Assembly: GCF_016785095.1 (NCBI RefSeq)
Contig: NZ_JAEKJB010000001.1
Location: forward strand, 186,001 to 250,000
DNA: 64,000 nt
Source of the DNA: Alloalcanivorax marinus
GTDB lineage: Bacteria; Pseudomonadota; Gammaproteobacteria; Pseudomonadales; Alcanivoracaceae
Direction of reading: 5' to 3'
In this document: positions 28,862-36,170 of the stretch, one piece after another
Layout: each line of letters opens with the position of its first letter
Position numbering within the stretch: position 1 is the first letter of the stretch
Made by a program: the position numbers and the translations under genes
The notes under the pieces: model-generated
Database searches by the model: none
Told to the model about the DNA's origin: nothing
What the model saw: the letters and a program-made list of their open reading frames with translations, nothing else

Positions 28862-30204
28862 GCGCATCGCAACGCCCCTGGCGCCAATACATCTGCCTGG
28901 CCTGCGGCCTGATCTACGACGAGGAGCAGGGCGACCCGGACGGCGGCCTGCCACCGGGCACCCGCTTCGAGGACATCCCCGACGACTGGGAATGCCCGCT
29001 GTGCGGCGTCGGTAAAAGCGACTTCGAGCTTTACGAACCGCCCGCCGCCGCGATCAATCCGCCGCAGGCGCCGGCGGCGCGGCCGGTGGACGACAGCATC
29101 GTGGTGGTGGGCGCCGGCATCGCCGGCTGGAGCCAGGTCGAAGCGCTGCGCGCCCTGGACCGGGACGTACCCATCACCCTGGTCACCGCCTGCCAGGGCG
29201 ACGTCTACCACAAGCCGGAGCTGTCGGTGGCCCTGAGCCGGGGTCTGGACGCTCCGGCCCTGGCCCGGGAAAGCGGCGCCGACGCCGCCCGCCGACTGGG
29301 CGTTACCCTGCTCGCCAATACCTTCGCGGTGGGGCTGTCACCGGCGCTCAAGCAGCTGCGCACCACCCGCGGCACTCTCACCTACCGGGCTCTGGTGCTG
29401 GCCCACGGCGCCCGCCCGGCGCTGCCGCCGGTGCTGCCGGAGACCCTGTGCTGGCGCATCAACCACCTGCATGGCTGGGCCGGCCTGCAAACCGCCCTGG
29501 CCGGCGGTGCCCGGCGGGTGGCGGTGGTCGGCGCCGGCATGATCGGCTGTGAACTGGCCGAGGACCTGGCCCACGCCGGCCATGCCGTGACCCTGATCGA
29601 CCAGCAGCAAGGCCCGCTGGCCAATCTGCTGCCGGCCCCGGCGGTGCGACGCCTGACCCGCCACCTGGCGGACCTGGGCGTGACCTTCCTGGGCGGCACC
29701 CGGGTAGCCGGCGTGCGCGCCGCCGACGGCGGTCGTGACCTCACCCTGGAAGACGGCCACCGACTGCACGTCGATCAAGTGGTGGCGGCCACCGGCCTGG
29801 TCACCGAGCCACGCCTGGCGCGCCAGGCCGGGCTCGCTTTCGACCGGGGCATCGTGGTGGATGGGGACACCCTGGCCACCAGCCAGCCGGGCATCCATGC
29901 CCTCGGCGACTGCATCAGCATCGACGGCGCGCCGTGCCGTTTCATCGAGCCGATCCCCCGGCAGGCGGAGGCCATTGCCCACCATCTGCTGGATCTTCCC
30001 CACCCGGGCTATGGCCACCGGCCGCCGGTGGTGCGCCTCAAGACCCGGCGCCTGCCCATCGTGCTGCGCGGCGCTCCCAGCGCCGACCTGGCCTGGGAGG
30101 TAGAACACGACGACGACGATTACCTGGCCATGCGTCAATGCCGCGACGGCGAGGTCACCGCCAGCCTGACGGTGGGCCGCGCCCCACGGCGGGACGCCGC
30201 CTGA
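28858..30204 (+). CDS. Rubredoxin-FAD/NAD(P)H oxidoreductase fusion
   Basis: This 448-residue protein joins an N-terminal rubredoxin (residues about 8-55; iron ligands Cys13, Cys16, Cys46, Cys49 in CLACG and CPLCG) to a pyridine-nucleotide-disulfide-type reductase. The reductase has FAD motif [21 protein letters not shown](P)H motif [17 protein letters not shown] and the late FAD motif [12 protein letters not shown]. It is a self-contained NAD(P)H-to-rubredoxin chain like a fused AlkT/RubA. The likely electron acceptor is the flavoprotein encoded just upstream; with O2 this could be an oxygenase system. Confidence 0.9.
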   Translation: MSASQRPWRQYICLACGLIYDEEQGDPDGGLPPGTRFEDIPDDWECPLCGVGKSDFELYEPPAAAINPPQAPAARPVDDSIVVVGAGIAGWSQVEALRALDRDVPITLVTACQGDVYHKPELSVALSRGLDAPALARESGADAARRLGVTLLANTFAVGLSPALKQLRTTRGTLTYRALVLAHGARPALPPVLPETLCWRINHLHGWAGLQTALAGGARRVAVVGAGMIGCELAEDLAHAGHAVTLIDQQQGPLANLLPAPAVRRLTRHLADLGVTFLGGTRVAGVRAADGGRDLTLEDGHRLHVDQVVAATGLVTEPRLARQAGLAFDRGIVVDGDTLATSQPGIHALGDCISIDGAPCRFIEPIPRQAEAIAHHLLDLPHPGYGHRPPVVRLKTRRLPIVLRGAPSADLAWEVEHDDDDYLAMRQCRDGEVTASLTVGRAPRRDAA

Positions 30205-30255
30205 TTTTTCATCCCACACTCCCCTCTTTTTCCCACACTCCATGGAGACGCAACC

Positions 30256-30705
30256 ATGATCAGTAACCGCACTCAAGTCACCGAAATGATCCGCGCCGCC
30301 AAGGTCGCCAAGGGCCTTACCTGGAAAGCGGTGGCCGACGCCGTCGGCAACAGCAAGGAATGGACCACCGCCGCCTGCCTCGGCCAGATGGCCATGAACA
30401 AAGAGCAGGCCGCCGTCGTCGGCGAGCTGTTCGGCCTGTCCGACGAAGCCGTGGCCTGGCTGCAGATCGTTCCCTACAAGGGCGGCGAATCCGACACCCA
30501 GCACAAGGACCCGCTGATCTACCGCCTCTACGAAGCAGTGCACGTCTACGGCGGCGCCATGAAGGAACTGATCCACGAGGAATTCGGCGACGGCATCATG
30601 AGCGCCATCGATTTCGATCTGGACATCCAGCGCCAGGAAGATCCCAAAGGCGATCGCGTGCGCGTGCTGATGACCGGCAAGTTCCTGCCCTACAAGGTGT
30701 ACTGA
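30256..30705 (+). CDS. cynS: Cyanase (cyanate hydratase)
   Basis: This 149-residue protein matches cyanase along its length. An N-terminal helical domain (KGLTWKAVADAVGNSKEWTTAACLGQM) is followed by the catalytic domain with Arg90 and Glu93 (YRLYEAVHVYG) and Ser116 (FGDGIMSAIDFDLD), equal to E. coli Arg96, Glu99 and Ser122. It converts cyanate and bicarbonate to ammonia and CO2. It is the last gene of the sigma-54 operon, 51 nt after the rubredoxin fusion, and is followed by a REP hairpin that may end the transcript. Confidence 0.97.
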   Translation: MISNRTQVTEMIRAAKVAKGLTWKAVADAVGNSKEWTTAACLGQMAMNKEQAAVVGELFGLSDEAVAWLQIVPYKGGESDTQHKDPLIYRLYEAVHVYGGAMKELIHEEFGDGIMSAIDFDLDIQRQEDPKGDRVRVLMTGKFLPYKVY

Positions 30706-30724
30706 CCCCCGCCCCAACAATACC

Positions 30725-30750
30725 GTGGGAGCGGCTTTAGCCGCTCCTGC
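30725..30750. repeat. REP element / probable transcription end after cynS
   Basis: GTGGGAGCGGCTTTAGCCGCTCCTGC core: GGAGCGGC-TTTA-GCCGCTCC forms an 8-bp stem and 4-nt loop. It belongs to the REP family seen at 9726 and 12383. It lies between convergent cynS and the thioesterase gene. Confidence 0.85.
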
Positions 30751-30769
30751 GGTGTGGTTCTGGCCTGGC

Positions 30770-31186
30770 TCAACGCACCGGCACGATCGACAGGGTCACC
30801 GTGGCCTTGGCGATCAGCTTGCGCTGGCCGTGCCCGTCCTCGGCGTATACTTCCGATTCGGCCACCGTGATGGCGCGGCCGGCCTTCAGCACCGTGGCCT
30901 CGCACACCAGCGCCACGCCCAGGGCCGGGCGCAGCAGGTTGACCTTGTACTCGGCGGTCAACGGCATGTGGGCGTCGTCCAGCAAGGTGCCCGCCGCCGC
31001 CCCGGCGGTATGATCCGCCAGGGTGCCCACCGCCCCCGCATGCACATAGCCGTTCTGTTGATGCAGCGCCTCGCGCACCGGTAACCGGGAGACCACCCGA
31101 CCGGCTTCGATGGACACCGTCTCCACGCCCAGCAGCCTCAGAAACGGCGGCCCCATCAGCTCGGCGATACGATCAAACTGGCCCAT
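30770..31186 (-). CDS. PaaI-type hotdog thioesterase
   Basis: This 138-residue hotdog-fold protein carries the PaaI/YiiD motif HQQNGYVHAGAVGTLADHTAGAAAGTLL, with the active-site Asp in the central helix. Such enzymes hydrolyse acyl-CoA thioesters; the substrate here is unknown. I begin at the ATG at 31186, preceded by GAGGAGAAAGG; longer in-frame starts exist. It is convergent with cynS and divergent from the TonB-dependent receptor, and I see no link to either. Confidence 0.87.
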   Translation of the reverse strand: MGQFDRIAELMGPPFLRLLGVETVSIEAGRVVSRLPVREALHQQNGYVHAGAVGTLADHTAGAAAGTLLDDAHMPLTAEYKVNLLRPALGVALVCEATVLKAGRAITVAESEVYAEDGHGQRKLIAKATVTLSIVPVR

Positions 31187-31349
31187 GGCCTTTCTCCTCA
31201 CAGCCGGAAAAACCACAAGCATCTCCCAGGCCGGCACTTTTCTCCAGCCGCGCCTGCAGGCCATGGAAAAACTGGGACTGTATCTATCCGGCCCGGTGAC
31301 CCGCCCCGCCTGACGGTGCCATCATCCGGCATTGCCCTCTCAAATCTAA

Positions 31350-31371
31350 CTGGTTCTCATTTACAAATGGG
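31350..31371. promoter_or_regulatory. Possible Fur-type site upstream of the CirA-like receptor
   Basis: CTGGTTCTCATTTACAAATGGG (31350-31371, start and end only) contains TTCTCATT, the half-site seen in the better Fur boxes of this window, and an inverted repeat CTCATTT/AAATGGG. Agreement with the full Fur consensus is weak. Confidence 0.35.
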
Positions 31372-31452
31372 AGGCAATATTCTATAAAGCCGCCTTACCG
31401 AGCGCCCCCGGCGTCGGCTTTTTTGGTTTGCCTTTTCAGAAGGATTTGTATC

Positions 31453-33480
31453 GTGACTTACCCCTCCCACGCCGTTACCGCCCTGGCTCTGGGCGTCGCC
31501 CTGGCCACCCAGACCGCCCACGCGGCCCAGCCCGACAACCATGTTCTCGAAGCGGTCACCGTGGTGTCCGCCGCCGGTTTCGAACAGCACATCGCCGACG
31601 CGCCGGCGTCGATTTCCGTGATCGACCGGGAACAGCTGGAAACCCATGGTTACCAGGACGTTACCGACGCCCTCAAGGACATTCCCGGCGTCACCATCAC
31701 CGGCGGCGGCTCCCGCCAGGACATCAGCCTGCGTGGCATGTCCGCCAAGTACACCATGATCCTGGTGGACGGGCGCCGCCTGTCCGGCCGCGAAGCCACC
31801 GCCAACGGTAACGACGGCGGCCTGGAGCAGAATTACCTGCCACCGTTGCGCGCCATTGAACGCATCGAGGTGATTCGCGGCCCGATGTCATCACTGTACG
31901 GTTCCGAGGCCATGGGCGGGGTCATCAATATCATCACCCGCAAGGTACAGAAACAATGGCTGGGTTCCTTCGGCAGCGAAGTCACCCTGCAGGACAACAG
32001 CGAATCCGGCGACGCCCGCCAGTCGGATCTGTACCTGGCCGGCCCGTTGCTCGAGGACAAACTGGGTCTGCAGGTCAACGGCCAGGTCCGCCATCGCGAG
32101 GAAGACGACATTCTCGAGGGCTTCGAGGAGCAGAAGGTACGCGGCGGCGGCGCCAAACTGGTGTTCACGCCGGATCACCGCAACGATCTGGCGGTGTCCT
32201 ACGACGAGGTGCGCCAGGAGCGTAACGGCTCACCGGGCAAATACTACGAGCCCGGCGCGGAAGCCTCGCAACGGCGCTTCAACAAGGAAACCGCCGCCCT
32301 CACCCACGAAGGCCGCTTCGGCGCCTGGAGCACCGAGTCCTATGTACAGAACGAAAAAACCGAGAACCCGGATCGGGAAGGCGAATTGCGCGACGGCATC
32401 ACCCTGGAAACCCTGATCGCCAATACCCAGGCCACCTACTTCGGCGACCGCCACATCGTTACTTTCGGCGCCCAGTACAAGGACGAGGACCTCACCGACT
32501 ACGCCACCAACCGTTTGCCCACCAGCGACGCCACGGAAATCAGTCGCTGGCAGTACGCGGTATTCCTGGAGGACGAATGGCGGCTGACCCGCACGCTGTC
32601 GCTCACCGGCGGCCTGCGCTTCAACAAGGACGAGAACTTCGGCAACCATGTGTCGCCCCGACTCTATGCCGTGCACCACCTGACCCCGGCGCTCACCCTC
32701 AAGGGCGGTGTATCCACCGGTTACCGGCAGCCGTCGCTGCGCGAAGCCGCCGACGACTGGGGCGGCGTCACCGGCGGCCCCTGGTCCGCCGCCGGCCAGC
32801 CCCGCGCCATCATGAAGGGCAACCCGGATCTGGACCCGGAAACCAGCATCAACTACGAAGCCGGCTTCGCCCTGGACCTGCCCACCGGCATCGCCACCAG
32901 CGTCATGCTGTTCCAGACCGACTTCAAGGATAAGATCACCGAATACCGGGAGTGTGAATCCGATCCGTCCTCGGACCGGAACGACCCTTCCACCTGGGAT
33001 TGCAGCGATTCCGGCGAGGCCTATTACTTCATCAGCAACCGCATGAACGTGGACGAGGCGCGCATGCAGGGCGTGGAGGCCACCCTGGCCTGGCGGCTGG
33101 CCACCGATCTGCGCTTCAACGCCAGCTACACCTACACCGATTCCGAACAGCGCACCGGTGAATTCAAGGGCGAGCCGCTCAACAAGATTCCCCGCCACAT
33201 GTTCAACGCCGGCCTGGAATGGCAAACCACCGACAAGCTGCAAAGCTGGGCCCGGGTCAATCATCGTGGCCGCACCTCGGACTATCAGTCCCGGGTCAGC
33301 ATGGCCGAAGGCACGCCGGGTTATTCGCTGGTGGACGCCGGCCTGAACTACCGCGCCAGCGAGCACCTGACCCTCAAGGCCGGGGTCTACAACCTCACCG
33401 ATCGCCAGGTCACCAACGAGGACTTCGAGATCATCCTCGACGGCCGCCGCTACAACGCCGGCCTGGTGGTGGATTTCTGA
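31453..33480 (+). CDS. TonB-dependent catecholate-type siderophore receptor (CirA/PfeA-like)
   Basis: This 675-residue protein has a signal peptide ending near TAHA, a TonB-box-like VLEAVTVVSA, a plug domain (ASISVIDREQLETHGYQDVTDALKDIPGVTI ... GPMSSLYGSEAMGGVINIIT) and a 22-strand barrel ending in the aromatic VVDF. It imports ferric siderophores, and the plug resembles CirA/FepA. The start is taken as GTG at 31453 with AGAAGGA upstream. It overlaps a periplasmic esterase gene by 1 nt (TGATG), the PfeA-PfeE arrangement, which suggests a catechol siderophore that is hydrolysed after uptake. Confidence 0.9.
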   Translation: MTYPSHAVTALALGVALATQTAHAAQPDNHVLEAVTVVSAAGFEQHIADAPASISVIDREQLETHGYQDVTDALKDIPGVTITGGGSRQDISLRGMSAKYTMILVDGRRLSGREATANGNDGGLEQNYLPPLRAIERIEVIRGPMSSLYGSEAMGGVINIITRKVQKQWLGSFGSEVTLQDNSESGDARQSDLYLAGPLLEDKLGLQVNGQVRHREEDDILEGFEEQKVRGGGAKLVFTPDHRNDLAVSYDEVRQERNGSPGKYYEPGAEASQRRFNKETAALTHEGRFGAWSTESYVQNEKTENPDREGELRDGITLETLIANTQATYFGDRHIVTFGAQYKDEDLTDYATNRLPTSDATEISRWQYAVFLEDEWRLTRTLSLTGGLRFNKDENFGNHVSPRLYAVHHLTPALTLKGGVSTGYRQPSLREAADDWGGVTGGPWSAAGQPRAIMKGNPDLDPETSINYEAGFALDLPTGIATSVMLFQTDFKDKITEYRECESDPSSDRNDPSTWDCSDSGEAYYFISNRMNVDEARMQGVEATLAWRLATDLRFNASYTYTDSEQRTGEFKGEPLNKIPRHMFNAGLEWQTTDKLQSWARVNHRGRTSDYQSRVSMAEGTPGYSLVDAGLNYRASEHLTLKAGVYNLTDRQVTNEDFEIILDGRRYNAGLVVDF

Positions 33481-34457
33481 TGAGCATCGACCGCCGACGC
33501 CGTTCCCTGTGCGCCGCCCTGGCCGGGGTCGGGTTGCTGCCCGCCACCGTGCTGGCGCGCCCGGACATGACCCGCACCATGGGCACCACCCTGGCCGACA
33601 CCGGCTCGCGCTGGTACCGGCTGCGAAGCTGGCGCCTGGACGCCGGACCCGACCGCCGCGCCCACCGCATCTGGCTGGCCATTCCCCGTGCCGAGGCCCC
33701 CGCCGCCGGTTACCCGGTGCTCTACCTGCTGGACGGCAACGCGACGCTGGCGCGCCTGCGCGAGGAGTGGCTGGCGCCGCTGATCGAAGGCCGGCCGCCG
33801 GTGCTGGTGATGATCGGCTACGATACCGATCTGATGTTCGACGGCGCCGCCCGGCAACGGGACTACACGCCACCCCGACCGGACGGCACCCGCCCGCGCG
33901 ACCGCCGTCATCCGGATCGGGAAAGCGGCGGCGCGGCACGGTTCCTCGATCGCATCGAACGCCATATCGTCCCGCGCGTGGCGGACACGGTGGCCATCGA
34001 TCCGACCCGGCGCGCGCTCTGGGGACATTCCTACGGGGGCCTGTTCACCCTGTTCGCGCTAAGCAGCCGCCCCACCCTGTTCGATGACTACTTCCCCACC
34101 AGCCCGTCCCTGGGCTGGGGCGACAACGTGCTGAACGCGCACCTGGAACGCCTTGCCGGGACCCCGCCGGGACAACCGGCGCGGGTCTGGTTGCGGCGCG
34201 GCAGCGAGGAACTGCGCGCCCCCGCCGACGCCGATCCGGCCACCCTGGAGCGGCTTCGCCGCCAGGCCAGCGAGCGCTTCTTGTCGTTCTGCGACGAGCT
34301 GGCGGACATCCCGTCGCTGACGGTGCGCCGGCGCATCGACCCCGGTCTTGGCCACGGCCCTATGTTCAGTGCATCGCTGCCGGACACCCTGCGGATCGCC
34401 GCCGGGCTGGCACCGCTTCAGGACTGGTCAATTGACAATGATTCTCATTCCAAATAA
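33480..34457 (+). CDS. Periplasmic siderophore esterase (IroE/PfeE-like alpha/beta hydrolase)
   Basis: This 325-residue protein has a signal segment (RRRRSLCAALAGVGLLPATVLA) and an esterase-D-type alpha/beta hydrolase fold: VLYLLDGNATLARLREEW, the nucleophile Ser in RALWGHSYGGLFTLFAL, and the late His in GLGHGPMF. Family members hydrolyse triscatechol siderophores to release iron. Translation is coupled to the receptor upstream. The last 25 nt of the gene contain the Fur-type promoter of the next gene. Confidence 0.87.
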   Translation: MSIDRRRRSLCAALAGVGLLPATVLARPDMTRTMGTTLADTGSRWYRLRSWRLDAGPDRRAHRIWLAIPRAEAPAAGYPVLYLLDGNATLARLREEWLAPLIEGRPPVLVMIGYDTDLMFDGAARQRDYTPPRPDGTRPRDRRHPDRESGGAARFLDRIERHIVPRVADTVAIDPTRRALWGHSYGGLFTLFALSSRPTLFDDYFPTSPSLGWGDNVLNAHLERLAGTPPGQPARVWLRRGSEELRAPADADPATLERLRRQASERFLSFCDELADIPSLTVRRRIDPGLGHGPMFSASLPDTLRIAAGLAPLQDWSIDNDSHSK

Positions 34458-34460
34458 AGT
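34432..34460 (+). promoter_or_regulatory. Fur-controlled promoter of the fecI-like sigma factor gene
   Basis: A -35 element TTGACA (34432-34437) and a -10 element TAAAGT (34455-34460) stand 17 nt apart. The Fur box TGACAATGATTCTCA (34433-34447) matches 13 of 15 positions of the 7-1-7 consensus TGATAATnATTATCA and covers the -35. Iron limitation should therefore induce the sigma factor. Confidence 0.75.
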
Positions 34461-34513
34461 CCGGTCGCGATAACAGCTTCGCTTTTTCTCTACTTGCACT
34501 TGGGGTGACCGGC

Positions 34514-35053
34514 ATGCACGCGGACGACGACAAACTCAGGGTCTACCTTGAGCACCGTGCCGCGCTGATCAACTACGCCACGCCGCTCACTGGCAGCCGG
34601 GCCACCGCCGAGGAGGTGGTCCAGGACGCCTGGCTGCGTTTCGCCAATGCCAACACACCGCGCCAGCCGGCGCAGTATCTGTACCGCATCGTCCGTAATC
34701 TGGCCATGGACCTGACCCGCCGCCTGACGGTGGAGAACCGCTACCGCCAGGAACAAGGAGAGGACGCACAGGGCTGGATGGCCCCCGGTGCCCTGCCCGA
34801 GCCGGAACGCAGCCTGATCAATGATGAACAGCTCCATGAGGTGGCCCGCGCCATGGCGGCACTGCCGGAGACCACCCGCAAGGCGCTGGAGATGCATCGC
34901 CTGGGCGGCGCGCGCCTGCAGGAGATCGCCAAGGCGCTGGGTATTTCCACCTCCTCCGCCCAACGTTTGGTGCATCAGGGCCTGGTGCGGGTGGCCCTGC
35001 ATCTGGACCGGGCCAACCAGACCGGTTCCGACAATGCCGATCTCCCTGAGTAA
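34514..35053 (+). CDS. FecI-type ECF sigma factor
   Basis: This 179-residue protein has sigma region 2 (RAALINYATPLTGSRATAEEVVQDAWLRF and YLYRIVRNLAMDLTRR) and region 4 (ALPETTRKALEMHRLGGARLQEIAKALGISTSSAQRLVHQ). Next to a FecR-like gene and an STN-domain receptor, it forms a cell-surface signalling unit: ligand at the receptor frees the sigma factor to transcribe the receptor gene. I use the ATG at 34514 (GGGGTG upstream); a GTG at 34505 is possible. Confidence 0.92.
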   Translation: MHADDDKLRVYLEHRAALINYATPLTGSRATAEEVVQDAWLRFANANTPRQPAQYLYRIVRNLAMDLTRRLTVENRYRQEQGEDAQGWMAPGALPEPERSLINDEQLHEVARAMAALPETTRKALEMHRLGGARLQEIAKALGISTSSAQRLVHQGLVRVALHLDRANQTGSDNADLPE

Positions 35054-35139
35054 TTACCCCGACTCATTCGTCATATAGGGGATAAGCACCTATCATGATC
35101 AGCCTCTTTTATCCGGGCACGGACCAGCAGGACGGAACC

Positions 35140-36081
35140 ATGACGACGTCGCCGACACCGCGCGAACAAGCCATCAGCGAGGCCATGGACTGGCTGCTGC
35201 GCCTGCAGGAAGAGCCGGATAACGTCGCCTTGCACGACCAGCACCAGCGCTGGCTCGACGCCGATGAACAGCACCGCGACGCCTGGCGCCACGCCCGCCA
35301 TTCCTGGCGGCTGATCGGCGCCCTGCCCGCCGCCGAGCCGGCGCCGCCGGCGCAGGCGCGCCCGGCCCGTCGCGGTCGCTGGTATCGGGGCGCCGCCCTG
35401 GCGGCGGCGGCCTGCCTGCTGCTGGCCTTGCTGCCGACCCTGTGGCTGCATCTGCGCGCCGACTATCTCACCGGCACCGAGGAAACCCGGCTGGTCACGC
35501 TGCCCGATGGCAGCCGGGTTCACCTGGGCGCCGCCAGCGCCCTGCGTACCGATTTCGACCAGGGCCGGCGCCGTGTCACCCTGCTGCGCGGCGAGGCGTT
35601 CTTCGACGTGACCCGGGACCCCGCCCATCCCTTCCTGGTACGCACCGACACCCTCGATGTCACGGTGCTCGGCACCCGCTTCAATGTCGCCATCGGCGCC
35701 CTGTCGGACACCGTGAGCGTGGCCAGTGGCCGGGTGCGGGTGGCCGACCAGCACCGCCGGCTGGCCGATCTGCGACCGGGCCAGCAGCTGTCGCGCTATC
35801 ATGACGGCGAGGTGCGCGAGGCCCGGCTGGCCGTCGAGGACGTGGGCGCCTGGCAACAACAACGGCTGTTCGTGGTGGACACCGCCATCGCCGATGTGAT
35901 CGCCGTTCTGCGGCGCTACGACGACCGGGGCATTCTGCTCGCCGATGATCGCCTGGGCGAACAGCGAGTCACCGGTTCCTTTGATCTGTCGGCGCCGGAA
36001 CAGGCCCTCGACAATCTGGTGCAACCGCACCAGGGCCGCATCCTGTCCCTGCCGGCGCTGCCGCGATTGGTGTTTCAGTAG
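35140..36081 (+). CDS. FecR-type sigma factor regulator
   Basis: This 313-residue protein has a cytoplasmic N-terminal FecR_N domain (AISEAMDWLLRLQEEPDN ... QHRDAWRHARHSWRLIG), one membrane helix (about 85-105) and a periplasmic FecR domain (RLVTLPDGSRVHLGAASALRTDF, then VTVLGTRFNVAI). The final 70 residues resemble an STN module. It carries the signal from the receptor's STN domain to the sigma factor. The ATG at 35140 gives the usual N-terminus. Confidence 0.9.
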   Translation: MTTSPTPREQAISEAMDWLLRLQEEPDNVALHDQHQRWLDADEQHRDAWRHARHSWRLIGALPAAEPAPPAQARPARRGRWYRGAALAAAACLLLALLPTLWLHLRADYLTGTEETRLVTLPDGSRVHLGAASALRTDFDQGRRRVTLLRGEAFFDVTRDPAHPFLVRTDTLDVTVLGTRFNVAIGALSDTVSVASGRVRVADQHRRLADLRPGQQLSRYHDGEVREARLAVEDVGAWQQQRLFVVDTAIADVIAVLRRYDDRGILLADDRLGEQRVTGSFDLSAPEQALDNLVQPHQGRILSLPALPRLVFQ

Positions 36082-36126
36082 AATTTTCTGGGAAAAAACA
36101 TCCCGGTCTCCGTCTTAGGGTTTTAA

Positions 36127-36145
36127 GAGAATAAATCTCATTCTC
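36127..36145. promoter_or_regulatory. Fur-like inverted repeat upstream of the STN receptor
   Basis: GAGAATAAATCTCATTCTC, whose outer arms GAGAAT/ATTCTC are inverted copies, lies 26 nt before the receptor ATG. It shares the TCTCATT half-site with the other iron boxes. It may bind Fur or overlap the ECF sigma promoter. Confidence 0.5.
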
Positions 36146-36170
36146 GAACCCAGGACAGGAGAGCCGCTTC

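Noticed and set aside
32230-33939. A 569-codon minus-strand frame over the CirA-like receptor and esterase
   Set aside because: Both plus-strand genes have signal peptides and family motifs; the antisense product is compositionally biased.
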